Shown in pieces: positions 1 through 7,256 of a DNA stretch of 11,492 bases; the first letter of the stretch is position 1, and each line of letters starts with the position of its first letter. The notes beneath the pieces are model-generated. The model was not told the origin of the DNA, did no database searches, and saw only the letters and a program-made list of their open reading frames with translations. The position numbers were made by a program, and so were the translations under genes. The DNA is from Oscillospiraceae bacterium. Its GTDB lineage: Bacteria > Bacillota > Clostridia > Oscillospirales > Acutalibacteraceae. Location: the NCBI GenBank assembly GCA_022508705.1, contig JAFLUO010000008.1, positions 1 through 11,492 of the forward strand, written 5' to 3'.

Positions 1-507
1 AATTTCGGCACACAGTATGTTTCAACCGATCTTAATATGGCGGACAGCGGTATTTTTGAGTCTGTGACCGTTGATACGGCTGAGCAGGTAATTTATGTAA
101 AGCTTGTAAATTCTGAGTTTAAAGACGTAAATTTAACACTTAATGTTCAAGGCTTCGGAAATGTTACTGACGCTTCAAATCAGTATTTATCCGAAACGTT
201 TAAAGCCGCCTGCAATGAGGTGGGAGAAAAGCTGTATGTCGCTCCGAAAGAAAAGACATATACATTAAATGATAATAAGCTTACTTTAACACTCGAAGGG
301 CTTTCCGTAAATGTAATAAGAATACCCTACGGCGAAGGTGCCCCGTCAAACCTTTACGTTCTTCCCGAAACGGGAATTGTAAAACCGTTTATTCCGACTG
401 CCTTTAAAGTGGCAATACCTTGTGCCATTACAGCACTGCTAATAGTAACAGGCATTGCGGTGCTTGCAAACAGATACTCACTGAAAAAGAGAAGGAAAAA
501 TAAATAA
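1..507 (+). CDS. GH51-type alpha-L-arabinofuranosidase, C-terminal part, with cell-wall sorting signal (5' end outside window)
   Basis: The reading frame is open from base 1 (NFGTQYVSTDL...), so the gene starts upstream and only about 168 C-terminal residues are visible; the ATG at 37 is internal. The visible part resembles the C-terminal beta-sandwich of GH51 alpha-L-arabinofuranosidases: 'NFGTQYVS', then 'VIYVKLVN', a 'VAP' segment and a final strand 'LEGLSVNVIRIPYG'. These enzymes release terminal arabinose from arabinoxylan, arabinan or related glycans. After the domain come LPETG (bases 361-375), a 14-residue linker, a hydrophobic segment (about bases 415-465) and the tail KKRRKNK. Together these form a sortase-type cell-wall sorting signal, so the enzyme is probably displayed on the cell surface. 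The LPETG-to-membrane spacing is a little long, so simple membrane anchoring is possible. The catalytic domain is not in the window, so the substrate cannot be judged. Confidence 0.8.
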   Translation, partial: NFGTQYVSTDLNMADSGIFESVTVDTAEQVIYVKLVNSEFKDVNLTLNVQGFGNVTDASNQYLSETFKAACNEVGEKLYVAPKEKTYTLNDNKLTLTLEGLSVNVIRIPYGEGAPSNLYVLPETGIVKPFIPTAFKVAIPCAITALLIVTGIAVLANRYSLKKRRKNK

Positions 508-541
508 AAAATTACCTCTCGGCAGAGAGGTAATTTTTTTG
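507..541. terminator. Bidirectional rho-independent terminator
   Basis: A perfect 10-bp stem ATTACCTCTC (511-520) / GAGAGGTAAT (525-534) encloses the loop GGCA. It is extended by A:T pairs and followed by a T-run on the + strand. On the - strand the same stem is followed by TTTTTTATTTATTTTT, so it can also stop transcripts arriving from the convergent oxidoreductase gene, whose stop codon is only 8 bases away. Confidence 0.92.
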
Positions 542-548
542 TGCCTTA

Positions 549-1508
549 TTATTTCTCAAACGGATAAACAAGCTTCATTTGCCGTCTGCATTCATCCATA
601 ATTTTCATACAGTCAAGGGTTGCTGAAAGGGGAACGTAACGGGATTCTTTAAGTCCGCTTTTAAATTCCTCAGCGGCTCTTGTAAATTCCGTAAGGTAAT
701 CGGTTGAGCCTTTAAAAACTTTTTTCCCCTTTTCGTTTTGCAGAGTGGCTTTGTTTGACATATGGAAGAAAGCAGGGAGTTTTATTGTGCCCTTCGTGCC
801 CGTAATTGTGCAGTCCGAGCGAATTCCCTTCATTGCCGAGTTGAGCTTGCATTTAAAATTGCCGTAGGTAAGAATAATATCCTCTGAAACGTCAATTCCG
901 TTTTCTACTGTGCCGTTACATTCTATTTTATTGGGAAAACCAAACAAATTATAGCAGTATGTAATCGGGTAAATTCCAACGTCGAGCAAAGCGCCGCCTG
1001 CCGTTTCGGGAAGGCGTACACGTGAATTTTTGGGCTTCATAAGTCCCGGAAACTGAAAATAAATCGAAGCCGATAAAACTTCGCCGATTTCACCTGACTG
1101 AACCCAATTTTTAACGGTAATTGCAACGTCAGAAAACCAAGTCCACATAGCTTCAGCCAAGTATGTGTCATTTCTTTTTGCGCAATCTATAAGCTCTTCA
1201 ACATCCTGCTCAGTTACGCCAACAGGCTTTTCACAAAGAACGGGCATTTTTAAATCCAGCGCCTCCATAGCATATTGTTTGTGAGACGTATGCGGAGTTG
1301 CAATGTAAACGGCATCTGCCCCGGGGTGCCTAATTGCCTCTTTGGCGGTCTTATAGACTACCGCGCCGTGGCTTTTGGCAAATTGTTCTGCCTTTTCAAA
1401 ATTACGGCTGTACACAGCAACAATTTCATGGTCGCCTTTTTCTATATTGTCAGCGGTTTTTGATGCAATACTGCCGCTGCCGATGTAAACCCATTTTGTT
1501 TTACTCAT
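549..1508 (-). CDS. Gfo/Idh/MocA family NAD(P)-dependent oxidoreductase (dihydrodiol dehydrogenase-like)
   Basis: The 319-aa protein has the two-domain Gfo/Idh/MocA architecture. An N-terminal Rossmann fold carries the dinucleotide loop GSGSIA (residues 10-15), the family signature EKP is at 93-95 (CEKPVG), and the C-terminal alpha/beta domain contains GGALLDVGIYP (171-181). The last motif, with Asp176 and Tyr180 at the usual catalytic-helix positions, together with 'EAMWTWF' (119-125), most resembles the dimeric dihydrodiol dehydrogenase branch. The family oxidises or reduces sugar and polyol hydroxyls with NAD(P); the substrate cannot be read from the sequence. No signal peptide, so cytoplasmic. 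The start is ATG at 1506-1508, 27 nt after the metA stop; the ribosome binding site is weak. It is probably cotranscribed with metA, but nothing links it functionally to methionine synthesis; the pairing may be incidental. Confidence 0.85.
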   Translation of the reverse strand: MSKTKWVYIGSGSIASKTADNIEKGDHEIVAVYSRNFEKAEQFAKSHGAVVYKTAKEAIRHPGADAVYIATPHTSHKQYAMEALDLKMPVLCEKPVGVTEQDVEELIDCAKRNDTYLAEAMWTWFSDVAITVKNWVQSGEIGEVLSASIYFQFPGLMKPKNSRVRLPETAGGALLDVGIYPITYCYNLFGFPNKIECNGTVENGIDVSEDIILTYGNFKCKLNSAMKGIRSDCTITGTKGTIKLPAFFHMSNKATLQNEKGKKVFKGSTDYLTEFTRAAEEFKSGLKESRYVPLSATLDCMKIMDECRRQMKLVYPFEK

Positions 1509-1535
1509 AAATTAACACAGCTTTCATTATTGAAT

Positions 1536-2453
1536 TTATTTAATTTCAGATATATCATACGGTGTGCGCTGATATACAAAGTAGTTAAGCCAGTTCTGCA
1601 TAAGAAGGCTTCCCTCAGTGCGCCAAGTGATTGGCGGTGTAAGCCTTGTGTCGTCATTTGGAAAATAGTTATACGGGATTTTTATGGGAAGACCCTTGTC
1701 CAAATCCCTGAAATATTCCTTTGCAAGGGTGGTACTGTCGTATTCAGAGTGACCAGTGCAGAAAAAGTTTCTGCATTCCATATCCGCAACAATGTGAACC
1801 CCTGCCATATCGGAATATGAGAGAATCTGTAAATCTTTTACGAGCGCAATATCCTCTTTTCTGACTTCGGTATGGCGTGAATGGGGAACGTTAAATACGT
1901 CTGAAAATCCGCGGAGCAGCGGATGATACATATCAAGCGAGCGGCACTTAAAAATGCCGAACACCTTTTCGGGAAGAATGTATTTAGGTATTCCGTAATG
2001 GTAGTAAAGCGCCGCCTGAGCGCCCCAGCAAATGTTGTATGTTGAATAAACGTGAGTTTTAGCCCACTCGAAAATCGTACAAAGCTCTTCCCAATAATCA
2101 ACCTCTTCAAACTCCATAAGTTCCACGGGCGCACCCGTAACTATCATGCCGTCAAAGCGCTGGTCCTTAACGTCGTCAAAGGTTTTGTAGAATTTGAGCA
2201 TATGCTCTTTTGCGGTGTTTTTGCTCTCATGAGTTGCAACCTGCAAAAGCTCAACGTCAACCTGCAACGGTGAATTACTGAGAAGGCGCAAAATCTGTGT
2301 TTCCGTCTCCATTTTAGTGGGCATAAGATTCAAAAAAAGGATTTTAAGCGGACGAATATCCTGTGTCATTGCCCTCGATTCGCTCATAACGAAAATATTC
2401 TCAAGTTCAAGGTTGTGTCTTGCGGGCAGTTGGTTGTCAATTTTAATCGGCAC
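1536..2453 (-). CDS. metA: Homoserine O-acyltransferase MetA, predicted acetyl-CoA specific
   Basis: This 305-aa cytoplasmic enzyme acylates the hydroxyl of L-homoserine, the first committed step of methionine synthesis. The length and residue numbering match characterised MetA proteins closely: nucleophile Cys142 in ICWGAQAALYYHYG, His235 and Glu237 in TGHSEYD, and Lys47 in LNLMPTK. Residue 111 is Glu (GAPVE); in Bacillus cereus MetA, Glu at this position selects acetyl-CoA, whereas Escherichia coli has Gly and uses succinyl-CoA. The product is therefore probably O-acetyl-homoserine. The start is GTG at 2451-2453 (protein MPIKIDNQLPAR, the usual family N-terminus), with AAGGAAG about 9 nt upstream. 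It is the first gene of a likely two-gene unit with the oxidoreductase. I see no SAM riboswitch or T-box in the 170-bp upstream region. Confidence 0.96.
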   Translation of the reverse strand: MPIKIDNQLPARHNLELENIFVMSESRAMTQDIRPLKILFLNLMPTKMETETQILRLLSNSPLQVDVELLQVATHESKNTAKEHMLKFYKTFDDVKDQRFDGMIVTGAPVELMEFEEVDYWEELCTIFEWAKTHVYSTYNICWGAQAALYYHYGIPKYILPEKVFGIFKCRSLDMYHPLLRGFSDVFNVPHSRHTEVRKEDIALVKDLQILSYSDMAGVHIVADMECRNFFCTGHSEYDSTTLAKEYFRDLDKGLPIKIPYNYFPNDDTRLTPPITWRTEGSLLMQNWLNYFVYQRTPYDISEIK

Positions 2454-2507
2454 AGTTCATCACTTCCTTATTGTAAATGTATATAAATCATACTGAATTT
2501 TTATTTT

Positions 2508-2538
2508 ATCATATATATCTTAAATTTGCAAATATCAA
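2508..2538 (-). promoter_or_regulatory. Candidate sigma-A promoter for metA
   Basis: On the - strand, TTGATA (2533-2538) is followed after 19 bp by TATGAT (2508-2513); an overlapping TATATG gives 17 bp. Transcription would begin about 2500, leaving a leader of under 50 nt. The surroundings are very AT-rich, so chance matches are likely. Confidence 0.35.
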
Positions 2539-2576
2539 GTGTAATCTTTGAGAAAATTTGAAATTTAGCATTTTTC

Positions 2577-2605
2577 TTGATTTTATTATCCGCATTTGCT
2601 ATTAT
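2577..2605 (+). promoter_or_regulatory. Candidate sigma-A promoter for the 131-aa membrane protein gene
   Basis: TTGATT (2577-2582), a 17-bp spacer and TATTAT (2600-2605) fit a sigma-A promoter. It would start transcription almost at the ribosome binding site (GGGAGGGG, 2612-2619), giving an unusually short leader. A weaker TTGAAA (2558-2563) with TTTTAT (2581-2586) is an alternative giving a longer leader. Confidence 0.35.
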
Positions 2606-2623
2606 TTATTTGGGAGGGGATTT

Positions 2624-3019
2624 ATGATGGAATTTATGATAGCAATAGCATTTATAGCGATTGTAATAATATTTTTTATAAGTATAGGCTTCAATGACAG
2701 TGGTGCAACAAAAGCGCAAAAAGTGTTTGCGGTAATTGTTTTGACAATTTTACTTGTAGGATTTTTCATATCAGGGATGGCAGGAGTAGGAGAACTTATG
2801 CCTACGGTTTTGGCTCCGTTTATACTGTTTTTCATTATAAGCATATATATGGCAAAGGAAGACCGTGCTACTGAACGGTTGCTTTTGAAACAGGTTAATG
2901 AAAAACTTGAAAAAACGGAAAAAGAGCTTGAAGAAATCAAGTTGCTTTTAAGTCAAAAGAGTGAAACAGAAGAGATTTCAGAAAAATATGAGGAATCTGA
3001 GGAAAACAAAGAACAGTAA
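2624..3019 (+). CDS. Unrecognised small membrane protein with C-terminal coiled coil
   Basis: I do not recognise this 131-aa protein. It has three hydrophobic segments at about residues 4-22, 33-51 and 59-76. A charged amphipathic helix follows at 80-112 (RATERLLLKQVNEKLEKTEK and on), with leucine-rich heptads typical of a coiled coil, then an acidic tail (113-131) rich in Glu and Ser. The layout suggests a membrane-anchored protein whose helical tail makes protein contacts. The start is ATG 2624 or the adjacent in-frame ATG 2627, because GGGAGGGG lies at 2612-2619; an upstream TTG at 2558 would add 22 residues but lacks such a site. The gene is divergent from metA and has its own terminator, so it is probably monocistronic. 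No function can be assigned. Confidence 0.75.
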   Translation: MMEFMIAIAFIAIVIIFFISIGFNDSGATKAQKVFAVIVLTILLVGFFISGMAGVGELMPTVLAPFILFFIISIYMAKEDRATERLLLKQVNEKLEKTEKELEEIKLLLSQKSETEEISEKYEESEENKEQ

Positions 3020-3033
3020 ACATTGATATTCAA

Positions 3034-3074
3034 TAACCGCCCTGCAAAAAAGCAAGGCGGTTAATTTTGTTTTA
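3034..3074 (+). terminator. Rho-independent terminator
   Basis: TAACCGCC (3034-3041) pairs with GGCGGTTA (3056-3063). A C/A mismatch, a further TGC/GCA pairing and an A6 loop lie inside, and AATTTTGTTTT follows. It ends the membrane protein gene just before the convergent hemW stop codon. The - strand side has only a poor T-tract. Confidence 0.8.
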
Positions 3075-3077
3075 TCA

Positions 3078-4181
3078 TCAAAGTATTTCGGCAAGTATGC
3101 TGTTTGAGAGCAAAAAGCCTTTTTTTGTAAGACGCAAACCCATTTCGTCTGATTCCATAAATCCGTTATCCGCAAAGATAGCGGATTTTTTTATCATTTC
3201 ATCGGGGATTTTATGCCCGAACCGCTTTTCGGTTTCACTGTTTAAAAGCCCTTCGCTCAGTCTTAACTTTAGCATTGCATATTCGGTAAAATCACCGCCC
3301 GAGTCGTCGGGAATAGGCTTTGCACCGCTTAAAAACGCATTTAAATCACGCTCAAAATAAAACCGCTTGCCGTCTAAAAACGAATGAGCCGCAGGGCCGA
3401 GACCTAAATACTCTTCGCAGTTCCAATATTTAAGATTATGACGGCTATGAAAATTCGGCTTTGCAAAGTTTGAAATTTCATATTGCATTATGCCGTTTTT
3501 TTCAAGAGTTTCGCAGACCGTAAGATACATTTCGGCAACTGCATCGTCATCAGGCAAAGACAAAGATTCTTGATTTTTATAAAAGTATGTGCCTTCTTCA
3601 AGTTTTAAAATGTAAGTGCTGATATGGGGAATACCGAGGAATAAGCAAAAATCAAGGGTTTCTGAAAGCGTTTTTTCTGTTTGGTTGGGAATACCCAGCA
3701 TAACGTCAAGTGAGATGTTACTGATACCTGCATTTTGCGCCGCAATCACCGCATTTTTTACATTTTCAGCATTTGAGAGTCTGCCGAGAGCTTTTCGTTC
3801 ATCATCAACCGCCGACTGAAGTCCCATAGATATTCTGTTAACGCCGCTTTGCGCAAGCTCTTTAAAAAAGTCACTTGAAAGCGCATACGGGTTACATTCA
3901 ACAGTAATTTCCGCATTATTCGTCAGAAAAGGTGAGGCGGATTTAACAATTTCGCCTATTTTGGAGGCTCCGAGAACTGACGGAGTGCCGCCACCTATGT
4001 AAAGTGTATCAGCTTTACATATAAAATCTGCCATTTCTGCGGCTATTCGGCTTTTTAGCACATTTACATATTGCTCTTTTACACTTTCATCAGCCCTCAT
4101 TGAGTAAAAATCACAGTACGGGCATTTAGAACGGCAAAAGGGAATGTGCAAATACAGTCCGATATCTTTAGTATTATTCAT
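3078..4181 (-). CDS. hemW: Radical SAM family heme chaperone HemW
   Basis: The protein is 367 aa from ATG 4179-4181 (MNNTKDIGLYLHIPFC), the usual family length. The radical SAM cluster motif is C16-x3-C20-x2-C23, followed by DFYS; GGGTPS (63-68) is the SAM-binding glycine motif, and HNLKYW (248-253) matches the HNxxYW motif characteristic of HemW. The fourth cysteine of true oxygen-independent coproporphyrinogen oxidase HemN (CxxxCxxCxC) is absent, so this should be the heme-binding chaperone, which delivers heme to membrane hemoproteins, rather than a porphyrin-making enzyme. The start overlaps the lepA stop by 8 nt (ATGAATAA), implying translational coupling. A longer frame reaching 4358 lies inside lepA and is not used. 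It is the last gene of the operon. The lepA-hemW order is common in Firmicutes. Confidence 0.95.
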   Translation of the reverse strand: MNNTKDIGLYLHIPFCRSKCPYCDFYSMRADESVKEQYVNVLKSRIAAEMADFICKADTLYIGGGTPSVLGASKIGEIVKSASPFLTNNAEITVECNPYALSSDFFKELAQSGVNRISMGLQSAVDDERKALGRLSNAENVKNAVIAAQNAGISNISLDVMLGIPNQTEKTLSETLDFCLFLGIPHISTYILKLEEGTYFYKNQESLSLPDDDAVAEMYLTVCETLEKNGIMQYEISNFAKPNFHSRHNLKYWNCEEYLGLGPAAHSFLDGKRFYFERDLNAFLSGAKPIPDDSGGDFTEYAMLKLRLSEGLLNSETEKRFGHKIPDEMIKKSAIFADNGFMESDEMGLRLTKKGFLLSNSILAEIL

Positions 4182-5982
4182 CGTCAAGTTTAAGAACTGC
4201 CATAAACGCCTCTTGCGGTACTTCAACCGTGCCGAATTGGCGCATACGCTTTTTGCCTTCCTTCTGTTTTTCAAGAAGCTTTTTCTTTCTCGTAATATCG
4301 CCGCCGTAGCACTTTGCAAGAACGTCTTTTCGCATTGCTTTAACGGTTTCACGGGCAATAACCTTACTGCCTACGGCAATTTGAACGGGAATTTCAAACA
4401 TCTGTCGCGGAATATTATCTTTAAGTTTCTCGGCGATTTTCCTTGCTCTGCCATACGCTTTGTCAGCGTGAATAATGAATGAAAGAGCATCTATTGTGTC
4501 GCCGTTAAGAAGAACGTCCAACTTCACAAGATTTGAACGCTGATAATCGGAAAGCTCATAGTCAAAGGACGCGTAACCTCTTGTGCGAGATTTTAACGCA
4601 TCAAAAAAGTCGTAAATTATCTCATTGAGCGGCAATTTGTAATGCAAATCAACACGGTCAGCATCAAGATAAGTCATACCAATATAAACTCCGCGCCTGT
4701 CCTGGCAAAGATCCATTATTTGACCCACGTATGCAGGGGGAGCATAAATATGCGCCTCAACAGTAGGTTCTTCGGAATAATCAATGGTTGCAGGGTCAGG
4801 GTAGTGGCTGGGGTTGTCAATTTCAAGCATTTCTCCGTTTGTAAGGTGGATTTTATAAATAACGCTGGGAACTGTTGTAACTAAGTCAAGGTTATATTCA
4901 CGTTCAAGCCGTTCCTGAATTATTTCAAGGTGTAAAAGTCCAAGGAAGCCGCAACGGAAACCAAAGCCCAGCACACCCGATGTTTCAGGCTCAAAGGAAA
5001 GCGCGGCATCATTTAACTGCAGTTTTTCAAGAGCCTCACGCAAAGCCTCGTAATCCGCTCCGTCAGCAGGGTAAACACCGCAGAACACCATAGGATTAAC
5101 TTTTCTGTAGCCCGGGAGTGCCTCGTCAGCAGGGTTTTCAGCAGTTGTTACCGTGTCGCCTACTCTTGCATCGCCAACCGTTTTTATTGATGCGGTAATG
5201 TATCCAACCTCGCCGGAAGAAAGCACGTCCGCCTTTTCCATAAAGGTGGGACGCATATAACCTACCTCAACAACGGTAAATTCAGCACCCGTTGCCATCA
5301 TACGCATGGTGTCGCCTGCTTTGATTTTACCGTCAACAACACGCACATAAACAATAACACCCTTGTAGCTGTCATAAACCGAGTCGAAAACAAGGGCACG
5401 CAGGGGCTTGTCGTCATTATTTTCAGGTGGCGGAACAAGCTTTACAATACTTTCAAGCACTTTCTCAACATTTTCTCCCGTTTTTGCCGAAACCTTAGGC
5501 GCTTCGCTGCAATCAAGACCGATTATGTCTTCAACCTCTTTTGCCACTCTTTCAGGGTCAGCAGCAGGCAGGTCGATTTTATTTATAACGGGAACAAGCT
5601 CTAAATCGTGGTCAAGAGCTAAATATGTATTGGCAAGTGTCTGAGCCTCAACGCCCTGCGAAGCGTCAACAATTAAAACCGCACCCTCACAGGCGGCAAG
5701 AGAGCGTGAAACCTCATAGTTAAAGTCAACGTGACCGGGAGTGTCAATTAAATTAAGCTCATAAGTGACACCGTCGTCTGCCTTGTAGTCAAGCTTTACG
5801 GCGTGAGCTTTGATTGTTATTCCACGTTCACGTTCCAAGTCCATATTGTCAAGGAGCTGGTCGAGCATATCACGCTTTGCCACGGTGTCCGTAAGCTCTA
5901 AAAGGCGGTCAGCCAACGTGGATTTACCGTGGTCAATGTGTGCAATAATAGAAAAATTTCTTATGTGTTCTTTCTTTTGCAT
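4174..5982 (-). CDS. lepA: Elongation factor 4 (LepA), ribosome-associated GTPase
   Basis: The 602-aa translational GTPase acts on 70S ribosomes and in initiation or 30S assembly. GTPase motifs are complete: G1 AHIDHGKST (14-22) with the EF4-typical His, G2 RGITIK (53-58), G3 DTPGH (80-84) and G4 NKID (134-137). EF-G-like domains II, III and V follow, then the LepA-specific C-terminal domain ending near 'RQFGTVEVPQEAFMAVLKLD'. The start is the ATG at 5980-5982 (MQKKEHIRNFSII), because GAGG lies 6 nt upstream and this gives the family's standard length; an extension to 6030 would run into the upstream gene. Only 10 nt separate it from the yitT-like stop codon, so its ribosome binding site lies in that gene's 3' end. 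It overlaps hemW by 8 nt. Confidence 0.97.
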   Translation of the reverse strand: MQKKEHIRNFSIIAHIDHGKSTLADRLLELTDTVAKRDMLDQLLDNMDLERERGITIKAHAVKLDYKADDGVTYELNLIDTPGHVDFNYEVSRSLAACEGAVLIVDASQGVEAQTLANTYLALDHDLELVPVINKIDLPAADPERVAKEVEDIIGLDCSEAPKVSAKTGENVEKVLESIVKLVPPPENNDDKPLRALVFDSVYDSYKGVIVYVRVVDGKIKAGDTMRMMATGAEFTVVEVGYMRPTFMEKADVLSSGEVGYITASIKTVGDARVGDTVTTAENPADEALPGYRKVNPMVFCGVYPADGADYEALREALEKLQLNDAALSFEPETSGVLGFGFRCGFLGLLHLEIIQERLEREYNLDLVTTVPSVIYKIHLTNGEMLEIDNPSHYPDPATIDYSEEPTVEAHIYAPPAYVGQIMDLCQDRRGVYIGMTYLDADRVDLHYKLPLNEIIYDFFDALKSRTRGYASFDYELSDYQRSNLVKLDVLLNGDTIDALSFIIHADKAYGRARKIAEKLKDNIPRQMFEIPVQIAVGSKVIARETVKAMRKDVLAKCYGGDITRKKKLLEKQKEGKKRMRQFGTVEVPQEAFMAVLKLDDE

Positions 5983-5992
5983 TTCGTACCTC

Positions 5993-6856
5993 TTATATTT
6001 TAAATCCTTCGCCAAGGATTTCTTTTGCATTCGTAATTATTAAAAAAGCTTTTTCGTCAAAGGCTTTTATTTTTCTGATAAACTTACCCGTCTGATTATC
6101 ATAGCAGGCGCAAATAAGCACATCCTTTTCGCTGTTTGTGTATCCGCCGCTGCCTTTAAGCACCGTAACGCCTCGGCGAATATCGTTTATGATAAGACGG
6201 CGCATTTCTTCACCCTTTTCTGTGATAATCAGAATAAGACTTGAGCGGTGAACGCCGAAAATTATATAATCAATGGCTTGTGCGCTTACGAATATTACCA
6301 CTGCCGCATAAAGTGACGATTCAATATTTTTGTAAACGATGCCACCGAGCGTAATAATGGCAAGGTCCATAAGGAAAATTGATTTGCCCAAGCTGATATG
6401 AGGGTATTGAAGCCCCACAAGCTTTGCTATTATATCCGTTCCGCCCGTTGTAGCGCCGTTTATAAAAATGATGCCAAGCCCTGCGCCCGACAGTACTCCG
6501 CCGAAAAGCGAAGCTAAGAGCAAATCACCGCGGTACACGGGAAGAAAATCGCCTATATCAATAAGTGCGGATATAATAAAGGTTGCCCAAAATGAAGACA
6601 GTACAAACTTCATTCCCAGCTTTTTATAAGAAATAATGAAAAGGGGAATGTTGAGTATGAGAATAACCGTACCTATGGGCAGACCGAACAAATAGTTTGT
6701 TACAGTCGCAAAGCCCGTAAAGCCCCCGTTCAGTATTTGGTTTTTGGATAAAAAGCAGTTTATGGCAATACTGTAAAGCACTCCGCCCAAAATAAAAACT
6801 GCCGTGTCCGTTAAAAATGACTTTAATTTAATCTTTACCTTCAAAAATGTCAGCAC
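5993..6856 (-). CDS. YitT family membrane protein (DUF161 transmembrane region plus C-terminal DUF2179)
   Basis: This 287-aa protein has a membrane half of about six hydrophobic segments (roughly 17-36, 62-78, 85-104, 112-132, 158-173, 181-199). It contains the repeated glycine motifs GGFTGFA (44-50) and GATTGGTDIIAK (134-145) typical of YitT proteins. From about residue 205 to the end is a soluble DUF2179 domain. The molecular function of the family is not established; transport or sensing is often guessed. The start is GTG at 6854-6856 with AAGGA about 5 nt upstream, inside the mrnC coding sequence, giving a 29-nt overlap; no better in-frame start exists before the first membrane segment. 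It sits between mrnC and lepA, so its expression is tied to that of translation genes. Confidence 0.88.
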   Translation of the reverse strand: MLTFLKVKIKLKSFLTDTAVFILGGVLYSIAINCFLSKNQILNGGFTGFATVTNYLFGLPIGTVILILNIPLFIISYKKLGMKFVLSSFWATFIISALIDIGDFLPVYRGDLLLASLFGGVLSGAGLGIIFINGATTGGTDIIAKLVGLQYPHISLGKSIFLMDLAIITLGGIVYKNIESSLYAAVVIFVSAQAIDYIIFGVHRSSLILIITEKGEEMRRLIINDIRRGVTVLKGSGGYTNSEKDVLICACYDNQTGKFIRKIKAFDEKAFLIITNAKEILGEGFKI

Positions 6857-7247
6857 CTATTTCCTTGATGACTATTTGCAGCAAGGAGTTAAGGCGCTCA
6901 GTGGAGCCGCTAAGATACAGATAACCGATAAGTGCTTCAAAACCCGTTGCATAATGATAGTCACATCCGCTTTGGTTTTTCGGCGTGTGAGAGGTATGTG
7001 CATTTCTACCTCTCTTGAAAACCTCAGTTTCCTTTTCAGAAAGGATAGGCAAAAGAATTTTCATACATTTTGCCTGAGCCTGAGCGTTGACCGCTTTAAC
7101 CGAAAGCTTATGTAAATCACGAACAGGTCTGTTTGCATCGTTTACTAACATTTCACGGATAATCAGTGAAAAATATGCATCTCCGACGAAAGCTAAAGTC
7201 AGCGGACTTAATGTGTCAGGATTTGTGTGGTTGTCAAATAGTGTCAT
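6828..7247 (-). CDS. mrnC: Mini-ribonuclease III, 23S rRNA maturation
   Basis: The 139-aa protein consists of a lone RNase III catalytic domain without the double-stranded RNA-binding domain, as in Bacillus subtilis MrnC. Catalytic signatures are AFVGDAYF (19-26, Asp23) and GFEALIGYLYL (102-112, Glu104), with KRGRNA (78-83) and the PKNQ...YHYAT region between. The enzyme trims the 5' and 3' ends of 23S rRNA precursors on assembling 50S subunits, a job that fits its neighbour obgE, a 50S assembly GTPase. The start is ATG 7245-7247; the AAGGA ribosome binding site overlaps the obgE stop codon (TAAGGA), with 9 nt between the genes. Its 3' end overlaps the yitT-like gene by 29 nt. Confidence 0.95.
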   Translation of the reverse strand: MTLFDNHTNPDTLSPLTLAFVGDAYFSLIIREMLVNDANRPVRDLHKLSVKAVNAQAQAKCMKILLPILSEKETEVFKRGRNAHTSHTPKNQSGCDYHYATGFEALIGYLYLSGSTERLNSLLQIVIKEIGADIFEGKD

Positions 7248-7256
7248 ACTTTTTCC

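Noticed and set aside
2443..2460. Five-codon ORF (ATG at 2458-2460) overlapping the metA GTG start
   Set aside because: Only about 2 nt separate it from the ribosome binding site, whose spacing fits the GTG start better.
2558..2623. TTG start adding 22 residues to the 131-aa membrane protein
   Set aside because: GGGAGGGG at 2612-2619 clearly serves ATG 2624/2627, and the extension overlaps the likely promoter.
2454..2623. SAM riboswitch or T-box leader for metA
   Set aside because: The region is AT-rich without paired GC stems, a conserved T-box or a terminator hairpin; the metA leader would be too short.
4182..4358. 59-residue N-terminal extension of hemW
   Set aside because: It lies inside lepA in another frame, is basic and unlike the family, while ATG 4179-4181 gives the standard HemW N-terminus and length.
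4144..4482. 112-codon + strand frame opposite lepA/hemW, and similar antisense frames opposite obgE, metA and pdxK
   Set aside because: Strong known genes occupy the other strand; these frames lack ribosome binding sites and recognisable motifs.
5983..6030. 16-residue N-terminal extension of lepA
   Set aside because: It overlaps the yitT-like gene, whereas ATG 5980-5982 has a well-spaced GAGG and gives the normal family start.
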